From: Myxococcota bacterium
Lineage (GTDB): Bacteria; Myxococcota_A; UBA9160; UBA4427
Reading direction: 5' to 3'
NCBI GenBank assembly: GCA_041389495.1
Contig: JAWKRT010000002.1
Span: 124,001-188,000 of the forward strand
Length of the DNA stretch: 64,000 nucleotides
Part shown: piece after piece, positions 16,809-25,606 of the stretch
How positions within the stretch are numbered: position 1 is the first letter of the stretch
How the letters are laid out: every line of letters begins with the position of its first letter
Notes under the pieces: generated by a model
Seen by the model: only the letters and a program-made list of their open reading frames with translations
Database searches by the model: none
What the model was told of the DNA's origin: nothing
Made by a program: the position numbers and the translations under genes

Positions 16809-16909
16809 GCTACGTCGTCGCCGCCTACGGCGTCACGCTCGTCGCGCTCGGGCTCTACGCCGCGAGCCTGTGGCGCGAGCACGCGCGCCTCTCGCGCGAC
16901 GAGGAGTGA
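16805..16909 (+). CDS. ccmD: small haem exporter protein CcmD
   Basis: This 34-residue frame is very short, but it is a single membrane span (YVVAAYGVTLVALGLYAASL) followed by a basic/acidic tail (WREHARLSRDEE). That is the usual make-up of CcmD, which helps release holo-CcmE from the CcmABC complex. Its GTG overlaps the ccmC stop by four bases, and ccmC-ccmD is a standard gene order. Size and context make the call firm despite the short length. Confidence 0.85.
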   Translation: MSYVVAAYGVTLVALGLYAASLWREHARLSRDEE

Positions 16910-16975
16910 GCGCCGCCGACGTCGCACGCGCCCGACCGACCACGCACCCGACGCGCCCGGGATGACGGAGCCTTC

Positions 16976-17401
16976 GTGGACCTCGAGATCAACGGCATCG
17001 CACACGTGTTCGTGACGGCGGGCGACTTCGCCCGATCCCGCGCCTTCTACGGCGAGCTGCTCCCGCGCTTCGGCATGAAGCCCGTCCTCGACGGGCCGGG
17101 CTTCTACTACTGCGTCGGCGGTCGCACCGCGTTCGGCGTGCGCGCGCCCTCGACCGACCACGAGGGGGCGCGCTTCGACCAGGGGCGGCCGGGCCTCCAC
17201 CACGTCTGCTTCCGCATGCGCAGCCGCGAGCAGGTCGACGCGCTGCACGCACTGCTCGTCGACCTCGGCGCGACGATCGTGCACGCGCCGCAGGAGGACG
17301 CCTGGGCACCCGGCTACTACTCGCTGCTCTTCGAGGACCCGGACGGCATCCGGCTCGAGGCGAACCACGTGCCGGGCAAGGGGCTCCTCGGCGACGCCTA
17401 G
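16976..17401 (+). CDS. VOC/glyoxalase-fold protein
   Basis: The 141-residue protein has the paired beta-alpha-beta-beta-beta modules of the vicinal oxygen chelate fold. The first metal-ligand position is His10 in GIAHVFVTAGDF, the second His lies in GLHHVCFRM, and the Glu ligand near the end is in IRLEANHVPG. The typical DPDG turn precedes that Glu. Members include glyoxalases, ring-cleavage dioxygenases and resistance proteins, so the reaction cannot be fixed. The GTG start follows a GGAG site. Confidence 0.88.
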   Translation: MDLEINGIAHVFVTAGDFARSRAFYGELLPRFGMKPVLDGPGFYYCVGGRTAFGVRAPSTDHEGARFDQGRPGLHHVCFRMRSREQVDALHALLVDLGATIVHAPQEDAWAPGYYSLLFEDPDGIRLEANHVPGKGLLGDA

Positions 17402-17453
17402 CATCGGCGGTCGGCCGCGCGCCCGTCACGCCGCACCCCCGGAGGAGGATCCG

Positions 17454-18131
17454 ATGCAGACGTCCCACGGCCGACCCCGGCGCGCCGGCCGCCGCGGCCG
17501 CGCGCGCGCCCTCGCGGCGGCCTTCGCGGCCATGGCGCTCGCGCTCCTCGTCGCCGGGCCGGCGTGCACGGCGCTCAAGCGCCGCGCCTACGCACCCGCC
17601 GATCGCGACGCGTGGCAGCAGCCCGCGCGCGTCGTCGAGGCGCTCGCGCTCGCGCCCGGCGACCGCGTGGCCGACCTCGGCGCGGGCGGCGGCTACTTCA
17701 CGTTCCGGCTCGCGGACGCGGTCGGGCCCGGCGGGCGCGTCCTCGCCGTCGACGTCGACGACGGCATGCTGAGCGCGCTCGCGCGCGACGCCGGCGAGCG
17801 CGGCGTCGCGCAGGTCGAGGTCGTGCACGCGGCGCCCGACGACGCGCGCCTCGCGCCGGCGAGCGTCGATCTCGTGTTCACGAGCAACACCTATCACCAC
17901 CTGCAGGACCGCGTCGCGTACTTCGAGCGGCTCGCGGCGGCGCTCGCGCCGGGCGGGCGCGTCGCGATCGTCGAGTTCCGGGAGAGCCCGAGCTGGGTGG
18001 GCGGCCACCACGCGACGAGCGAGGAGGAGATCGAGCGCGAGATGACGGCCGCCGGCTACCGGCGCGTCGCCCGGCACGACTTCCTCGAGCGGCAGTCGTT
18101 CCTCGTCTTCGAGCGCGATGGCGAGCGCTAG
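17454..18131 (+). CDS. class I SAM methyltransferase with N-terminal export-like signal
   Basis: The 225-residue product begins with a strongly basic then hydrophobic segment ending near GPAC (Cys38), which looks like a signal or anchor. A Rossmann methyltransferase core follows: motif I VADLGAGGGYFTFRLA, an acidic end of strand two in VLAVDVDDG, and the post-motif SNTYHHLQD. A cytoplasmic cofactor such as SAM is hard to reconcile with export, so the hydrophobic part may be a membrane anchor. GGAGGAGG lies before the ATG. Its end overlaps egtB by 14 bases, but it does not look like EgtD. Confidence 0.75.
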   Translation: MQTSHGRPRRAGRRGRARALAAAFAAMALALLVAGPACTALKRRAYAPADRDAWQQPARVVEALALAPGDRVADLGAGGGYFTFRLADAVGPGGRVLAVDVDDGMLSALARDAGERGVAQVEVVHAAPDDARLAPASVDLVFTSNTYHHLQDRVAYFERLAAALAPGGRVAIVEFRESPSWVGGHHATSEEEIEREMTAAGYRRVARHDFLERQSFLVFERDGER

Positions 18132-19464
18132 CGCGCGCGCGGACGGCGCCGCCCCCGCGCGCGTGCGCACACTGCGCGAGCGCTTCGCGCGCGTGCGCGC
18201 CGCGACCGTCGCGCTCGCGCGCCCGCTCTCCGAGGCCGACGCGAGCGTGCAGTCGATGCCCGATGCGAGCCCGACGAAGTGGCACCTCGCGCACACGACC
18301 TGGTTCTTCGAGACGTTCGCGCTCGAGCGCTTCGAGCCCGCGTTCGCGCCGCACGACCCCGCCTATCGCGTGCTCTTCAACTCCTACTACAACAGCATCG
18401 GCGAGCAGCATCCCCGGCCGCTCCGCGGGCTCGTCACGCGCCCGGGTCTCGCCGAGGTGCTCGCGTACCGCGCGGCGGTCGACTCGCGGGTCGAGCGGCT
18501 GCTCGACGCGCCGCACGACGCGCTCTGCGACCTCGTCGAGCTCGGGCTCGAGCACGAGCAGCAGCATCAGGAGCTCGTGCTCACCGACCTCCAGCACGCG
18601 CTCGCGCAGAACCCGCTCCTCCCCGCCTACGCGCCCCGTCCGCAGCGCCCCGCGGAGGGCGTGCCCACGCCGCTCGCGTGGGCGGCGTTCGACGAAGCGC
18701 TCTGCGAGATCGGCGACGCGGGCGCGGGCTTCGCGTTCGACAACGAGCGCCCGCGCCACCGCGTGTTCGTCGAGGCCTTCGAGATCGCGTCGCGCGCCGT
18801 CACGAACGGCGAGTGGATCGCGTTCGTCGAGGACGGGGGCTATGCGACGCCGTCGCTGTGGCTCTCGGACGGCTGGACGCGCCGCTGCGCCGAAGGCTGG
18901 GAGGCGCCGCTCTACTGGCAGCGCGCCGAGGCCGGCGCGCCGTGGGAGCGCTTCACGCTCGGCGGGCTCGTCCCCGCGCACGCCGACGAGCCCGTCTGCC
19001 ACGTGAGCTACTACGAGGCCGACGCGTTCGCGACCTGGGCCGGCGCGCGCCTCCCGACCGAGGCCGAGTGGGAGCGCACGGCGGAGCGGTTCGCGCCCGC
19101 GCCCGACGCCGGCCGGCGCGCGGGCTTCGCGGAGGGCGGCGCGCTGCGCCCGCTCGGCTGCGCGGGCGACGCGGACGACGCGTCGCCGACCCTCGGCGCG
19201 CACGCCGGCGCTCCCGCAGTGCGACACCTGCTCGGCCACGTCTGGGAGTGGACGCGCAGTCCGTACGTCGCCTACCCGCGCTTCCGGCCCGCTGCGGGCG
19301 CGCTCGGCGAGTACAACGGCAAGTTCATGGCCGACCAGTGGGTGCTGCGCGGCGGCTCGTGCGCGACGCCCGCCGAGCACGTCCGCACGACGTACCGGAA
19401 CTTCTTCCCGGCCGCGGCGCGCTGGCAGTTCAGCGGGCTCCGGCTCGCGCGCGACCCCGCCTAG
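18118..19464 (+). CDS. egtB: ergothioneine biosynthesis sulphoxide synthase EgtB
   Basis: The 448-residue protein joins a DinB-like N-terminal domain to a C-terminal formylglycine-generating-enzyme-like domain, as in EgtB. The iron facial triad is His56 in HLAHTTWFFE and His146 and His150 in EHEQQHQE. The C-terminal domain contains VCHVSYYEADAFATWAGARL, LLGHVWEWT and VLRGGSC. EgtB joins hercynine with gamma-glutamylcysteine or cysteine using O2. The partner EgtD (histidine trimethylation) is not in view. The ATG overlaps the methyltransferase end by 14 bases, so they are one operon. Confidence 0.9.
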   Translation: MASASARADGAAPARVRTLRERFARVRAATVALARPLSEADASVQSMPDASPTKWHLAHTTWFFETFALERFEPAFAPHDPAYRVLFNSYYNSIGEQHPRPLRGLVTRPGLAEVLAYRAAVDSRVERLLDAPHDALCDLVELGLEHEQQHQELVLTDLQHALAQNPLLPAYAPRPQRPAEGVPTPLAWAAFDEALCEIGDAGAGFAFDNERPRHRVFVEAFEIASRAVTNGEWIAFVEDGGYATPSLWLSDGWTRRCAEGWEAPLYWQRAEAGAPWERFTLGGLVPAHADEPVCHVSYYEADAFATWAGARLPTEAEWERTAERFAPAPDAGRRAGFAEGGALRPLGCAGDADDASPTLGAHAGAPAVRHLLGHVWEWTRSPYVAYPRFRPAAGALGEYNGKFMADQWVLRGGSCATPAEHVRTTYRNFFPAAARWQFSGLRLARDPA

Positions 19465-19515
19465 CGCGCTGCGCGCCGGCTCGCGCCGTGCGCCGCTCCG
19501 CCCCGCGCGCCGCGC

Positions 19516-22380
19516 CTACTGTGCGGAGCCGGCGAGGTCGACCGCGGCCTCGAGCGTCGCGGCCTGCGCGCGCGCGCCGAGGGCGCGCAGGCGCTCGAGC
19601 TCGGCGCGCGCGGCGCGCACGTCGCCGCGCGCGGCCGCGAGGAGCCCGGCGTTCGCGATCGCCTTCGGGAAGAACGGGTTCGCGCCGAGCGCGGCGTCGA
19701 GCGCGCGCCGCGCGCCGTCGAGGTCGCGCCGTTCGGCGAGCACGCTCGCGAGGTGGTTCCACGCGCCGGCGTCGGCGGGCTCCCGCTCGACCCACGCGCG
19801 CAGCCGCGCGATCGCCTCGCCCGCGTCGCCGCGCTCCTGCGCGAGGCCCGCGAGCCCGAGGGCGGCACCGCGGCTTCCCGGATCGGTGCTCGCCGCCTCG
19901 CGGAAGAGCTCCTCGGCGCGCGCCGCGTCGCCGCCGCGATGGGCCTCGCTCGCGCGCTCCGCCAGGCGGTCGGCGCGCGCGCGTCGCGCGAGCGCGAGAT
20001 TCGCGCTCTCCGCTTCGGCTTCGAGCGCGTCCGCGGCGTCGCGATCGCCGCGCTCGCGCAGGCGGCGCGCCTCGAGCCAGGTCTCGAGCGGCGAGGGCGC
20101 GTCCGCGTCTCCGCGCGCGGTGCGCGCGAGCGCGACGAGTGCCTCGAAGATCGCGGCGTCGTCGCCGCCGCTCCCGCGCGCCGCGTGCATCTCGAGTCGC
20201 GGGACGTCGTCGCGGAGCACTTCGCCGGCGCCGAACGCGGCGCGCACGTCGTCGGCGCTCGCGATGCGCCGCGCCGCGAGCGGGTCGCCGCCCGGCCGCG
20301 CGAGGCCGAGGTCGTCGAGCGCGAAGCCCGCCGCGGCGAGCCTCGCGGCGAGGGTCGCGTCGTCGGGGAGTGCGAACGGCTCGTGCGCTCCGAGCAGGAT
20401 CGCGTTGCGCGCTCCCCAGAGCACGACGCCGTGCTCGAACACGTCGAAGAACGTGCGCGCGATCGATCGGAAGCTCGCGGCGGCGATGCGCTCGGCCGGA
20501 ATCCACTGCGTGGCGATCCCGCTCGGCGCGACGGCGCGCGCGAGCCGCTCGAAGTACTCGCGCGAGTAGAGCCCCGTGGCGCCGAGCGACCACGGGTGGA
20601 GCGTGTTCGCGACGACGACGTCGAACGGCGCGTCGACGCGGCGGAGCCATGCGCGCGCGTCGCGGTGGTGGAGCACGAGCGCGCGGTCGCGCAGCACGCC
20701 GCGGTTCGCGGGCTCGAGGTAGCGCCCGGCGCGCAGCACCTCGTCCGCGATCTCGACGCACTCGATCGCGTCGAGCGGGAAGCGCGCGGCCGCGCCGAGC
20801 GTGATGCCGGCGCCGAAGCCGACCTCGAGGAAGCGCCGTGGCGCGGGATGGATCGCGAGCGGGAGCGCGGCGAGCAGCTCTTCCGTGCGGCGCGCGTCGC
20901 CGCCGGTGAACGCCTCGGAGTCGCCGTCGACGACGAGCTCGCGCTCGCCGTCGCGATCGACGACGACGGCCGTCGCGTGGCGCCCGTGCTCGACGTGGAT
21001 CGCGCCCGGCGGCTGTCGCTGTGCGGCGCCCCACGTCCCGAGCGCCGTCGCGACCGCCGTGGCGCCGACGGCGCGCGCGGCGGCGCGCGCGAGCGGCATG
21101 CGCGCGGGCTCGCGGTCGTGCGCGCGCGCGAGCAGCGCGAGGCCGATCGCGAGGTTCGCGCCCGCGCACGCGAGCGCGCCGCCGACGAGACCGAACGCGG
21201 GCAGCAGTGCGAGCGGCGCGGCGAGCGAGCCCGCGATGCCGCCGGCCGTGTTCCACGCGGCGAGTGCGCCGAAGGAGCGGCCGGGCGCCGTGTCGAGCAC
21301 GAGGCGCGCGAACAGCGGGAATGCGGCGCCCATGCAGAAGGCGGGCGGGAGCGTCCCGAGCGCGACGGCGGCGAGCGAGGCCGCGGAGATGCCCGATGCG
21401 CCGCGCGCGAGCGGCGGCGCGAGCACGGCGAGGCCCGCCGCGATCGCGATCGCGCACGCGACCTCGACGCGCGCGAGCAGCGCGCGCGGCGTCGACGTGG
21501 AGGCGGCGCGCCGCGCGAGCGCGAGGTTCCCGGCCGCGAGCCCGGCGAGGAAGGTCGCGAGCACGAGTGCCCACGCGAAGAGCGACGAGCCGAGGTGGAG
21601 CGCGGCCATGCGCGCCGACAGCACCTCGAAGCCGAGCGTCGCGAAGCCGGCCGCGGCGGCGAGCGAGAGCGTGCCGAGGGGGAGCGGCGCCCGCGGCGCG
21701 GGCAGCGCAGGGCGCTCCGCCGCGTCCGCCGCGGGCTCGGCGCCCGGCGTGCGCGCATCGACCGCGGCGGCGTCGTCTGCACCGACCGCGCCGCTCGTCG
21801 CCGCTCGGGCGCGCGGCGCCCGATCGAGTGCGACGGCGAGTGCGCCGACGCCCGCCGCGCAAAGCGCGCCCGCGACGAGCGTCGCCCACAGGCCGGACGT
21901 CGGGATCGCGAACGCGGCGGCGGCGACGCCGAGCACGGCGCCCGCGGTGTTGATGCCCTGGATCGCGCCGGCCGGCGCGGCCGCGCGCGCCGCGAGCGCG
22001 CCCGTGCTGCGAAGCAGCGCGGGCTGCGTGCCGCCGAGCAGGAACGTGACCGGGAAGATCGCGGCCGCGCACGCCGCGAGCATGGCGCTCGCGCTCGCCG
22101 GCCCGTGCGCGTCGAGCGCGCGCAGCGCGGCCGTCGCCGCGACGGCGAGCGCCGCCGCTGTGATCTCGAGCAGCCCGTAGAAGCGGAGCGGCCGCGCGCT
22201 CGCGTCGACCCGCGCGCCGAGCGCGCGCGACCCGAGCGCGAGCCCGCCGAAGAAGGCCGCGACCACGGTCGCGATCGCGTCGATCTGCACGCCCGCGAGC
22301 AGCGCGACCTCGCGCGTCCACACCACCTGGTAGACGAGCGCGGGCGCGCCGGAGAGGAATGCGAGCAGGAGCGCGTGCAC
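19516..22380 (-). CDS. fused membrane transporter-like, spermidine-synthase-like and TPR protein
   Basis: The 954-residue protein has three parts. Residues 1 to about 440 form two six-span, transporter-like blocks with a Pro/Ala-rich linker between them. About residues 460-700 look like a polyamine aminopropyltransferase: RRFLEVGFGAGITLGAA, then an acidic strand end in IECVEIADEV, and FDVVVANTLHPW. The last 200 residues are Ala/Glu-rich helical repeats of TPR type (GNPFFPKAI-like units). Such membrane-anchored SpeE fusions are known in bacteria, but whether they make polyamines is unclear. The GTG start lies nine bases from a -10-like box. Confidence 0.8.
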   Translation of the reverse strand: MHALLLAFLSGAPALVYQVVWTREVALLAGVQIDAIATVVAAFFGGLALGSRALGARVDASARPLRFYGLLEITAAALAVAATAALRALDAHGPASASAMLAACAAAIFPVTFLLGGTQPALLRSTGALAARAAAPAGAIQGINTAGAVLGVAAAAFAIPTSGLWATLVAGALCAAGVGALAVALDRAPRARAATSGAVGADDAAAVDARTPGAEPAADAAERPALPAPRAPLPLGTLSLAAAAGFATLGFEVLSARMAALHLGSSLFAWALVLATFLAGLAAGNLALARRAASTSTPRALLARVEVACAIAIAAGLAVLAPPLARGASGISAASLAAVALGTLPPAFCMGAAFPLFARLVLDTAPGRSFGALAAWNTAGGIAGSLAAPLALLPAFGLVGGALACAGANLAIGLALLARAHDREPARMPLARAAARAVGATAVATALGTWGAAQRQPPGAIHVEHGRHATAVVVDRDGERELVVDGDSEAFTGGDARRTEELLAALPLAIHPAPRRFLEVGFGAGITLGAAARFPLDAIECVEIADEVLRAGRYLEPANRGVLRDRALVLHHRDARAWLRRVDAPFDVVVANTLHPWSLGATGLYSREYFERLARAVAPSGIATQWIPAERIAAASFRSIARTFFDVFEHGVVLWGARNAILLGAHEPFALPDDATLAARLAAAGFALDDLGLARPGGDPLAARRIASADDVRAAFGAGEVLRDDVPRLEMHAARGSGGDDAAIFEALVALARTARGDADAPSPLETWLEARRLRERGDRDAADALEAEAESANLALARRARADRLAERASEAHRGGDAARAEELFREAASTDPGSRGAALGLAGLAQERGDAGEAIARLRAWVEREPADAGAWNHLASVLAERRDLDGARRALDAALGANPFFPKAIANAGLLAAARGDVRAARAELERLRALGARAQAATLEAAVDLAGSAQ

Positions 22381-22389
22381 GGCCGGCGG

Positions 22390-22395
22390 AGAGTA
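22390..22395 (-). promoter_or_regulatory. putative -10 box TACTCT
   Basis: On the minus strand TACTCT ends ten bases before the GTG at 22380, leaving only a very short or absent leader. Confidence 0.4.
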
Positions 22396-22420
22396 CCCGA
22401 GCGGCGAAGCGCGCCAGGCC

Positions 22421-23194
22421 TCAGCGCGACTTCGGAATGAACGGATCGAAGGCCGTCACGATCGCGCTCGCGATGTTCGACTTGTCCTCGAAGATCTCCC
22501 CGCCCGTGCGGTCCGTCCACTGGTACCGATAGACGCTGCCCCGCGTTCCCCCCGAGAGCTTCTGGGCGAGGTCGATCCCGCCGAATCCCTCGTGAACGAC
22601 CGTTGCCTGGCGGTCGACGACGCGGATGCGGGCGGAGGTCGCGACGATGTCGCCGCTGAACTGCCCATGGAACTCGATGCCTTCGATCTCCCAGAGCCCT
22701 TCGATCACCACCTTGCGGCCGACGCCGTCCCACCGGCCCTTCGTGCCGACGAGCTTCGCCTGCCGGTAGAGGACGTGCGGAACGACGAGCACCGTGTCCG
22801 TTCCGGGCTCGGCGAGGCGCTCGAGCACGCGGCCGAGGATGGCCGCGAAGCCCTCGTTCGTGAGCTTCGCGCGTGCGGTGTCGCCGAGCTCGGCCTCCCA
22901 GGCCTCGATGAACGCGGGCGGCTCGACGGGCTGCACGCGCACGCCGCTGCGCTCGAGATAGGCCTCGACGAGCGCCTGGACGTGCTCCTCGCCCGCGCGG
23001 ATCTGCGGCGGGCTCGTGGAGTCGAAGTTCACGGGCGCGACGATCGCGACGTCGGGCAGCACGAGGGGCGGCGGTGGCGCCTTGCAGGCCGCGGTCGCGG
23101 CCGCCGCCGCGGCGAGTGCGGCGAGCGCGGTGACTCGCAGGAGCCGGAGCGCGCGGCTCCGCGCTCCGCGCGACCGATGGCGGTCTGCGTCCAT
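22421..23194 (-). CDS. hypothetical lipoprotein
   Basis: The 257-residue product has a basic, Ala-rich signal ending TAAC at Cys37, then a Pro-rich spacer (KAPPPPLVLP). The mature part begins DVAIVAPVNFDST and has a central strand-helix region (TDTVLVVPHVLYRQAKLVG). It ends in a strand-rich part with RIRVVDRQATVVHEGFGG. I do not recognise the family; the pattern is vaguely like outer-membrane-associated stress lipoproteins. AGGAGGA lies before the ATG. It is likely tethered in the periplasm. Confidence 0.6.
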   Translation of the reverse strand: MDADRHRSRGARSRALRLLRVTALAALAAAAAATAACKAPPPPLVLPDVAIVAPVNFDSTSPPQIRAGEEHVQALVEAYLERSGVRVQPVEPPAFIEAWEAELGDTARAKLTNEGFAAILGRVLERLAEPGTDTVLVVPHVLYRQAKLVGTKGRWDGVGRKVVIEGLWEIEGIEFHGQFSGDIVATSARIRVVDRQATVVHEGFGGIDLAQKLSGGTRGSVYRYQWTDRTGGEIFEDKSNIASAIVTAFDPFIPKSR

Positions 23195-23219
23195 GCGTCC
23201 TCCTGGCCCCGGCGCTCGC

Positions 23220-23225
23220 ACTCTA
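23220..23225 (-). promoter_or_regulatory. putative -10 box TAGAGT
   Basis: TAGAGT on the minus strand ends 26 bases before the lipoprotein ATG at 23194, with an AGGAGGA ribosome site in between. Confidence 0.4.
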
Positions 23226-23257
23226 CGCGAGCCCGTGCGGAGCGTCACGCGGAATGA

Positions 23258-23539
23258 CTAACGAACGCGGAAGCCCGCCTCGCGCGGGGCGTCGATCGCC
23301 TCGTGCGCGAGCACCTCGACGTCGTCGACGCGCGCGTTCTCGGGCCCGCGGCGCACGAAGGCGAGCGCGAGATCGACGGCCCCGGTCGGGCCCTCGAAGA
23401 CGGCCTCCACGCTGCCGTCCGCGCGGTTGCGCACCCAGCCGTGCAGGCCGAGCTCCTGCGCGCGACGGCGCGTCGACGCGCGGAACCACACGCCCTGCAC
23501 GCGGCCCCGCACCACGACGTGCGCGCGCGTGAGCGTCAT
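23258..23539 (-). CDS. acyP: acylphosphatase
   Basis: The 93-residue protein is a full-length acylphosphatase. The phosphate-binding loop with its Arg is in VRGRVQGVWFRASTRR, and the catalytic Asn motif is in GWVRNRADGSVEAVFEG. The enzyme hydrolyses acyl phosphates such as acetyl phosphate or 1,3-bisphosphoglycerate in the cytoplasm. It stands alone between two promoter-like boxes facing opposite ways. The ATG at 23539 is the only sensible start. Confidence 0.95.
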   Translation of the reverse strand: MTLTRAHVVVRGRVQGVWFRASTRRRAQELGLHGWVRNRADGSVEAVFEGPTGAVDLALAFVRRGPENARVDDVEVLAHEAIDAPREAGFRVR

Positions 23540-23584
23540 CGTGCGTGCCCGCGGCGGGCGCCGATCCGATGCGACACGTGCGCG

Positions 23585-23590
23585 AGTCTA
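23585..23590 (-). promoter_or_regulatory. putative -10 box TAGACT
   Basis: On the minus strand GCGTAGACTCGC lies 45 bases before the acylphosphatase ATG. The same sequence GCGTAGACTCGC is found ahead of uvrA at 61562-61567. Confidence 0.5.
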
Positions 23591-23623
23591 CGCGAGGTCT
23601 CGCCCGGGCCGGCGCGAGCGGGG

Positions 23624-23629
23624 TACGTT
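23624..23629 (+). promoter_or_regulatory. putative -10 box TACGTT, leaderless candidate
   Basis: TACGTT ends seven bases before the GTG of the antiporter gene, so transcription would start at or next to the start codon. No ribosome site is visible between them. Confidence 0.5.
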
Positions 23630-23635
23630 CCGGCG

Positions 23636-25606
23636 GTGCTCGCGTCCAACCCCGCGCTGACCCTCGCGCTCGCGCTCGCCGCCGGCGTCGTCAGCCAGTC
23701 GCTCGCGCGGCATCTGCGGCTCCCGGGCATCGTCGTCCTGCTGATCGCGGGCGTCGCGCTCGGCCCGGACGGCATCGGCTGGGTCGAGCCGCGCGCGCTC
23801 GGCGACGGCTTCCACTCGATCGTCGATCTCGCGGTGGCGGTCATCCTCTTCGAAGGCGGGCTCAACCTCGAGATCTCGCGACTGCGCCGCGCGCAGGTGG
23901 CGATCCGCCGGCTCGTGCTGCTCGGCGCGGTCGCGACGCTCGCCGGCGCGTCGCTCGTCGCGTGGTGGGAGCTCGACGCGGGCTGGGAGCGCGCGGTGCT
24001 CTTCGGCAGCCTCGTCGTCGTGACGGGGCCGACCGTCGTCGGCCCGCTCGTCTCCGAGCTGCGGCTGCGGCAACGCGTCGCGACGGTGCTCAACGCCGAG
24101 GGCGTCCTGATCGACCCGGTGGGCGCCATCCTCGCCGTGCTCGTGCTCGAGCTCGTGCTCGCGCCCGAGCACGCGGTGAGCGGCGCGACGGGCCTGCTCC
24201 TGCGCGTCGGGACGGGCGCCGCGCTCGGCGCGGTCGCGGGCGTCGCGCTCGCGCAGCTGCTGCGGATCCGCCGGCTCGTGCCCGAGGGCCACGAGAACAT
24301 CCTCGTGCTCGCGGCCGTGCTGCTCGTGTTCGAGGTCGCGGACGCGCTGTCGTCGCACAGCGGCATCCTCGCGGTCACGATCGCGGGCGTCGTCGTCGGC
24401 AACTCGAAGACGCTCGTCGATCGCGACCTGCGCGAGTTCAAGGATCAGCTCACCGTCCTGCTGATCGGGCTCCTGTTCGTGCTGCTCGCGGCGGACGTGC
24501 GGTTCGCGGACGTCGCGGCGCTCGGATGGTCGGGCGTGCGCGTCGTCGCGGCGCTCGTGCTCGTCGTGCGCCCCGCGGTCGTCGCGCTCGCGACCGCGGG
24601 GTCGGACCTCACCTGGCGCGAGCGCGCGTTCGTCGCGTGGGTGGCGCCGCGCGGGATCGTCGCGGCGGCGGTCGCGTCGCTCGTCGCGGGTGCGATGGAG
24701 GAGAGCGGGCTAGGCGGCGGCGCGCAGGTGCGCGCGCTCGTGTTCCTCACCATCGCGGGCACGGTCGTGCAGGCGGGCCTCACGGCCGGGTTCGTCGCGC
24801 AGTGGCTCGGCGTGCGCCTGCCGCGTCGCGAGGGCGTCGCGATCCTCGGCGCGCAGGGGCTCGGTCTGCTGCTCGCGCGCGAGCTGCGCGCGACGGGCGT
24901 GCCGGTCGTGTTCCTCGACTCGAATCCGCAGGCCTGTCGGCAGGCCGAGGACGACGGCTTCGCCGTCGTCTTCGGCAACGCGCTCGAGGAGCGCACGCTC
25001 CAGCGCGCCCGGCTCGAGGCGTTCGAGTCGGTGGTGGGCCTCACGCCGAACCAGACGGTGAACGCGGTCTTCGCGAACCGCGCGCGCGATCTCTTCCACG
25101 TGCCGCGCGCCTACATCGCCGTCCACGGACAGGGCACGGGCTTCGCCGCCGAGCTCGTGCGCGACGGGCACGCGAAGCTCGTCTTCGAGGGGCCGCACGA
25201 CGTCGAGCGCTGGGACGTGCGGCTGCGCCACGGCGGCGTCGAGGTCGCGCACTTCGAGTTCGAGGGCGCTCCCGCGCCGGCCGACGAGGGGGCCGCGGAC
25301 GCGTCGGGAGCGACGTCGGCGAAGAGCGCGGCGAAGGGGGTGGCGAAGACCGGCGAGGCCGCGAGCCCGCCGCCGATCGCCGAGCGCTGCGTGATGCTCG
25401 CGGTGCATCGAGGCGGCGCGGCCGCGCAGCCCGTCTCGCGCGGCTGGGCGCCGGCCGTCGGCGACCGGGTCGGCGTCGCGCTCCACGTCCCCGACGGCGA
25501 CGACGCGGTCGCCGTGCTGCGCGCGCGCGGCTGGAAGCGGATCGAGGACGCGGAGGACGAGCCGTCGTCCCCCGCCGCCGGGAGCGACGCAGCGGCCGTC
25601 GCCTAA
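23636..25606 (+). CDS. CPA1-type cation:proton antiporter with C-terminal RCK/TrkA-N domain
   Basis: The 656-residue protein has about 12 membrane spans in the first 395 residues. Segments typical of NhaP/CPA1 antiporters are FEGGLNLEISRLRR, VTGPTVVGPLVSE and NAEGVLIDPVGAI, with Asp in the ion site, and APRGIVAAAVASL. A TrkA-N-like nucleotide domain follows, with GAQGLGLLLARELRATGVPV and VVFLDSNPQA. After an Ala/Lys-rich linker there is a small C-terminal domain. It probably exchanges Na+ or K+ for H+ under nucleotide control. The GTG lies directly after a -10-like box. Confidence 0.88.
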   Translation: MLASNPALTLALALAAGVVSQSLARHLRLPGIVVLLIAGVALGPDGIGWVEPRALGDGFHSIVDLAVAVILFEGGLNLEISRLRRAQVAIRRLVLLGAVATLAGASLVAWWELDAGWERAVLFGSLVVVTGPTVVGPLVSELRLRQRVATVLNAEGVLIDPVGAILAVLVLELVLAPEHAVSGATGLLLRVGTGAALGAVAGVALAQLLRIRRLVPEGHENILVLAAVLLVFEVADALSSHSGILAVTIAGVVVGNSKTLVDRDLREFKDQLTVLLIGLLFVLLAADVRFADVAALGWSGVRVVAALVLVVRPAVVALATAGSDLTWRERAFVAWVAPRGIVAAAVASLVAGAMEESGLGGGAQVRALVFLTIAGTVVQAGLTAGFVAQWLGVRLPRREGVAILGAQGLGLLLARELRATGVPVVFLDSNPQACRQAEDDGFAVVFGNALEERTLQRARLEAFESVVGLTPNQTVNAVFANRARDLFHVPRAYIAVHGQGTGFAAELVRDGHAKLVFEGPHDVERWDVRLRHGGVEVAHFEFEGAPAPADEGAADASGATSAKSAAKGVAKTGEAASPPPIAERCVMLAVHRGGAAAQPVSRGWAPAVGDRVGVALHVPDGDDAVAVLRARGWKRIEDAEDEPSSPAAGSDAAAVA

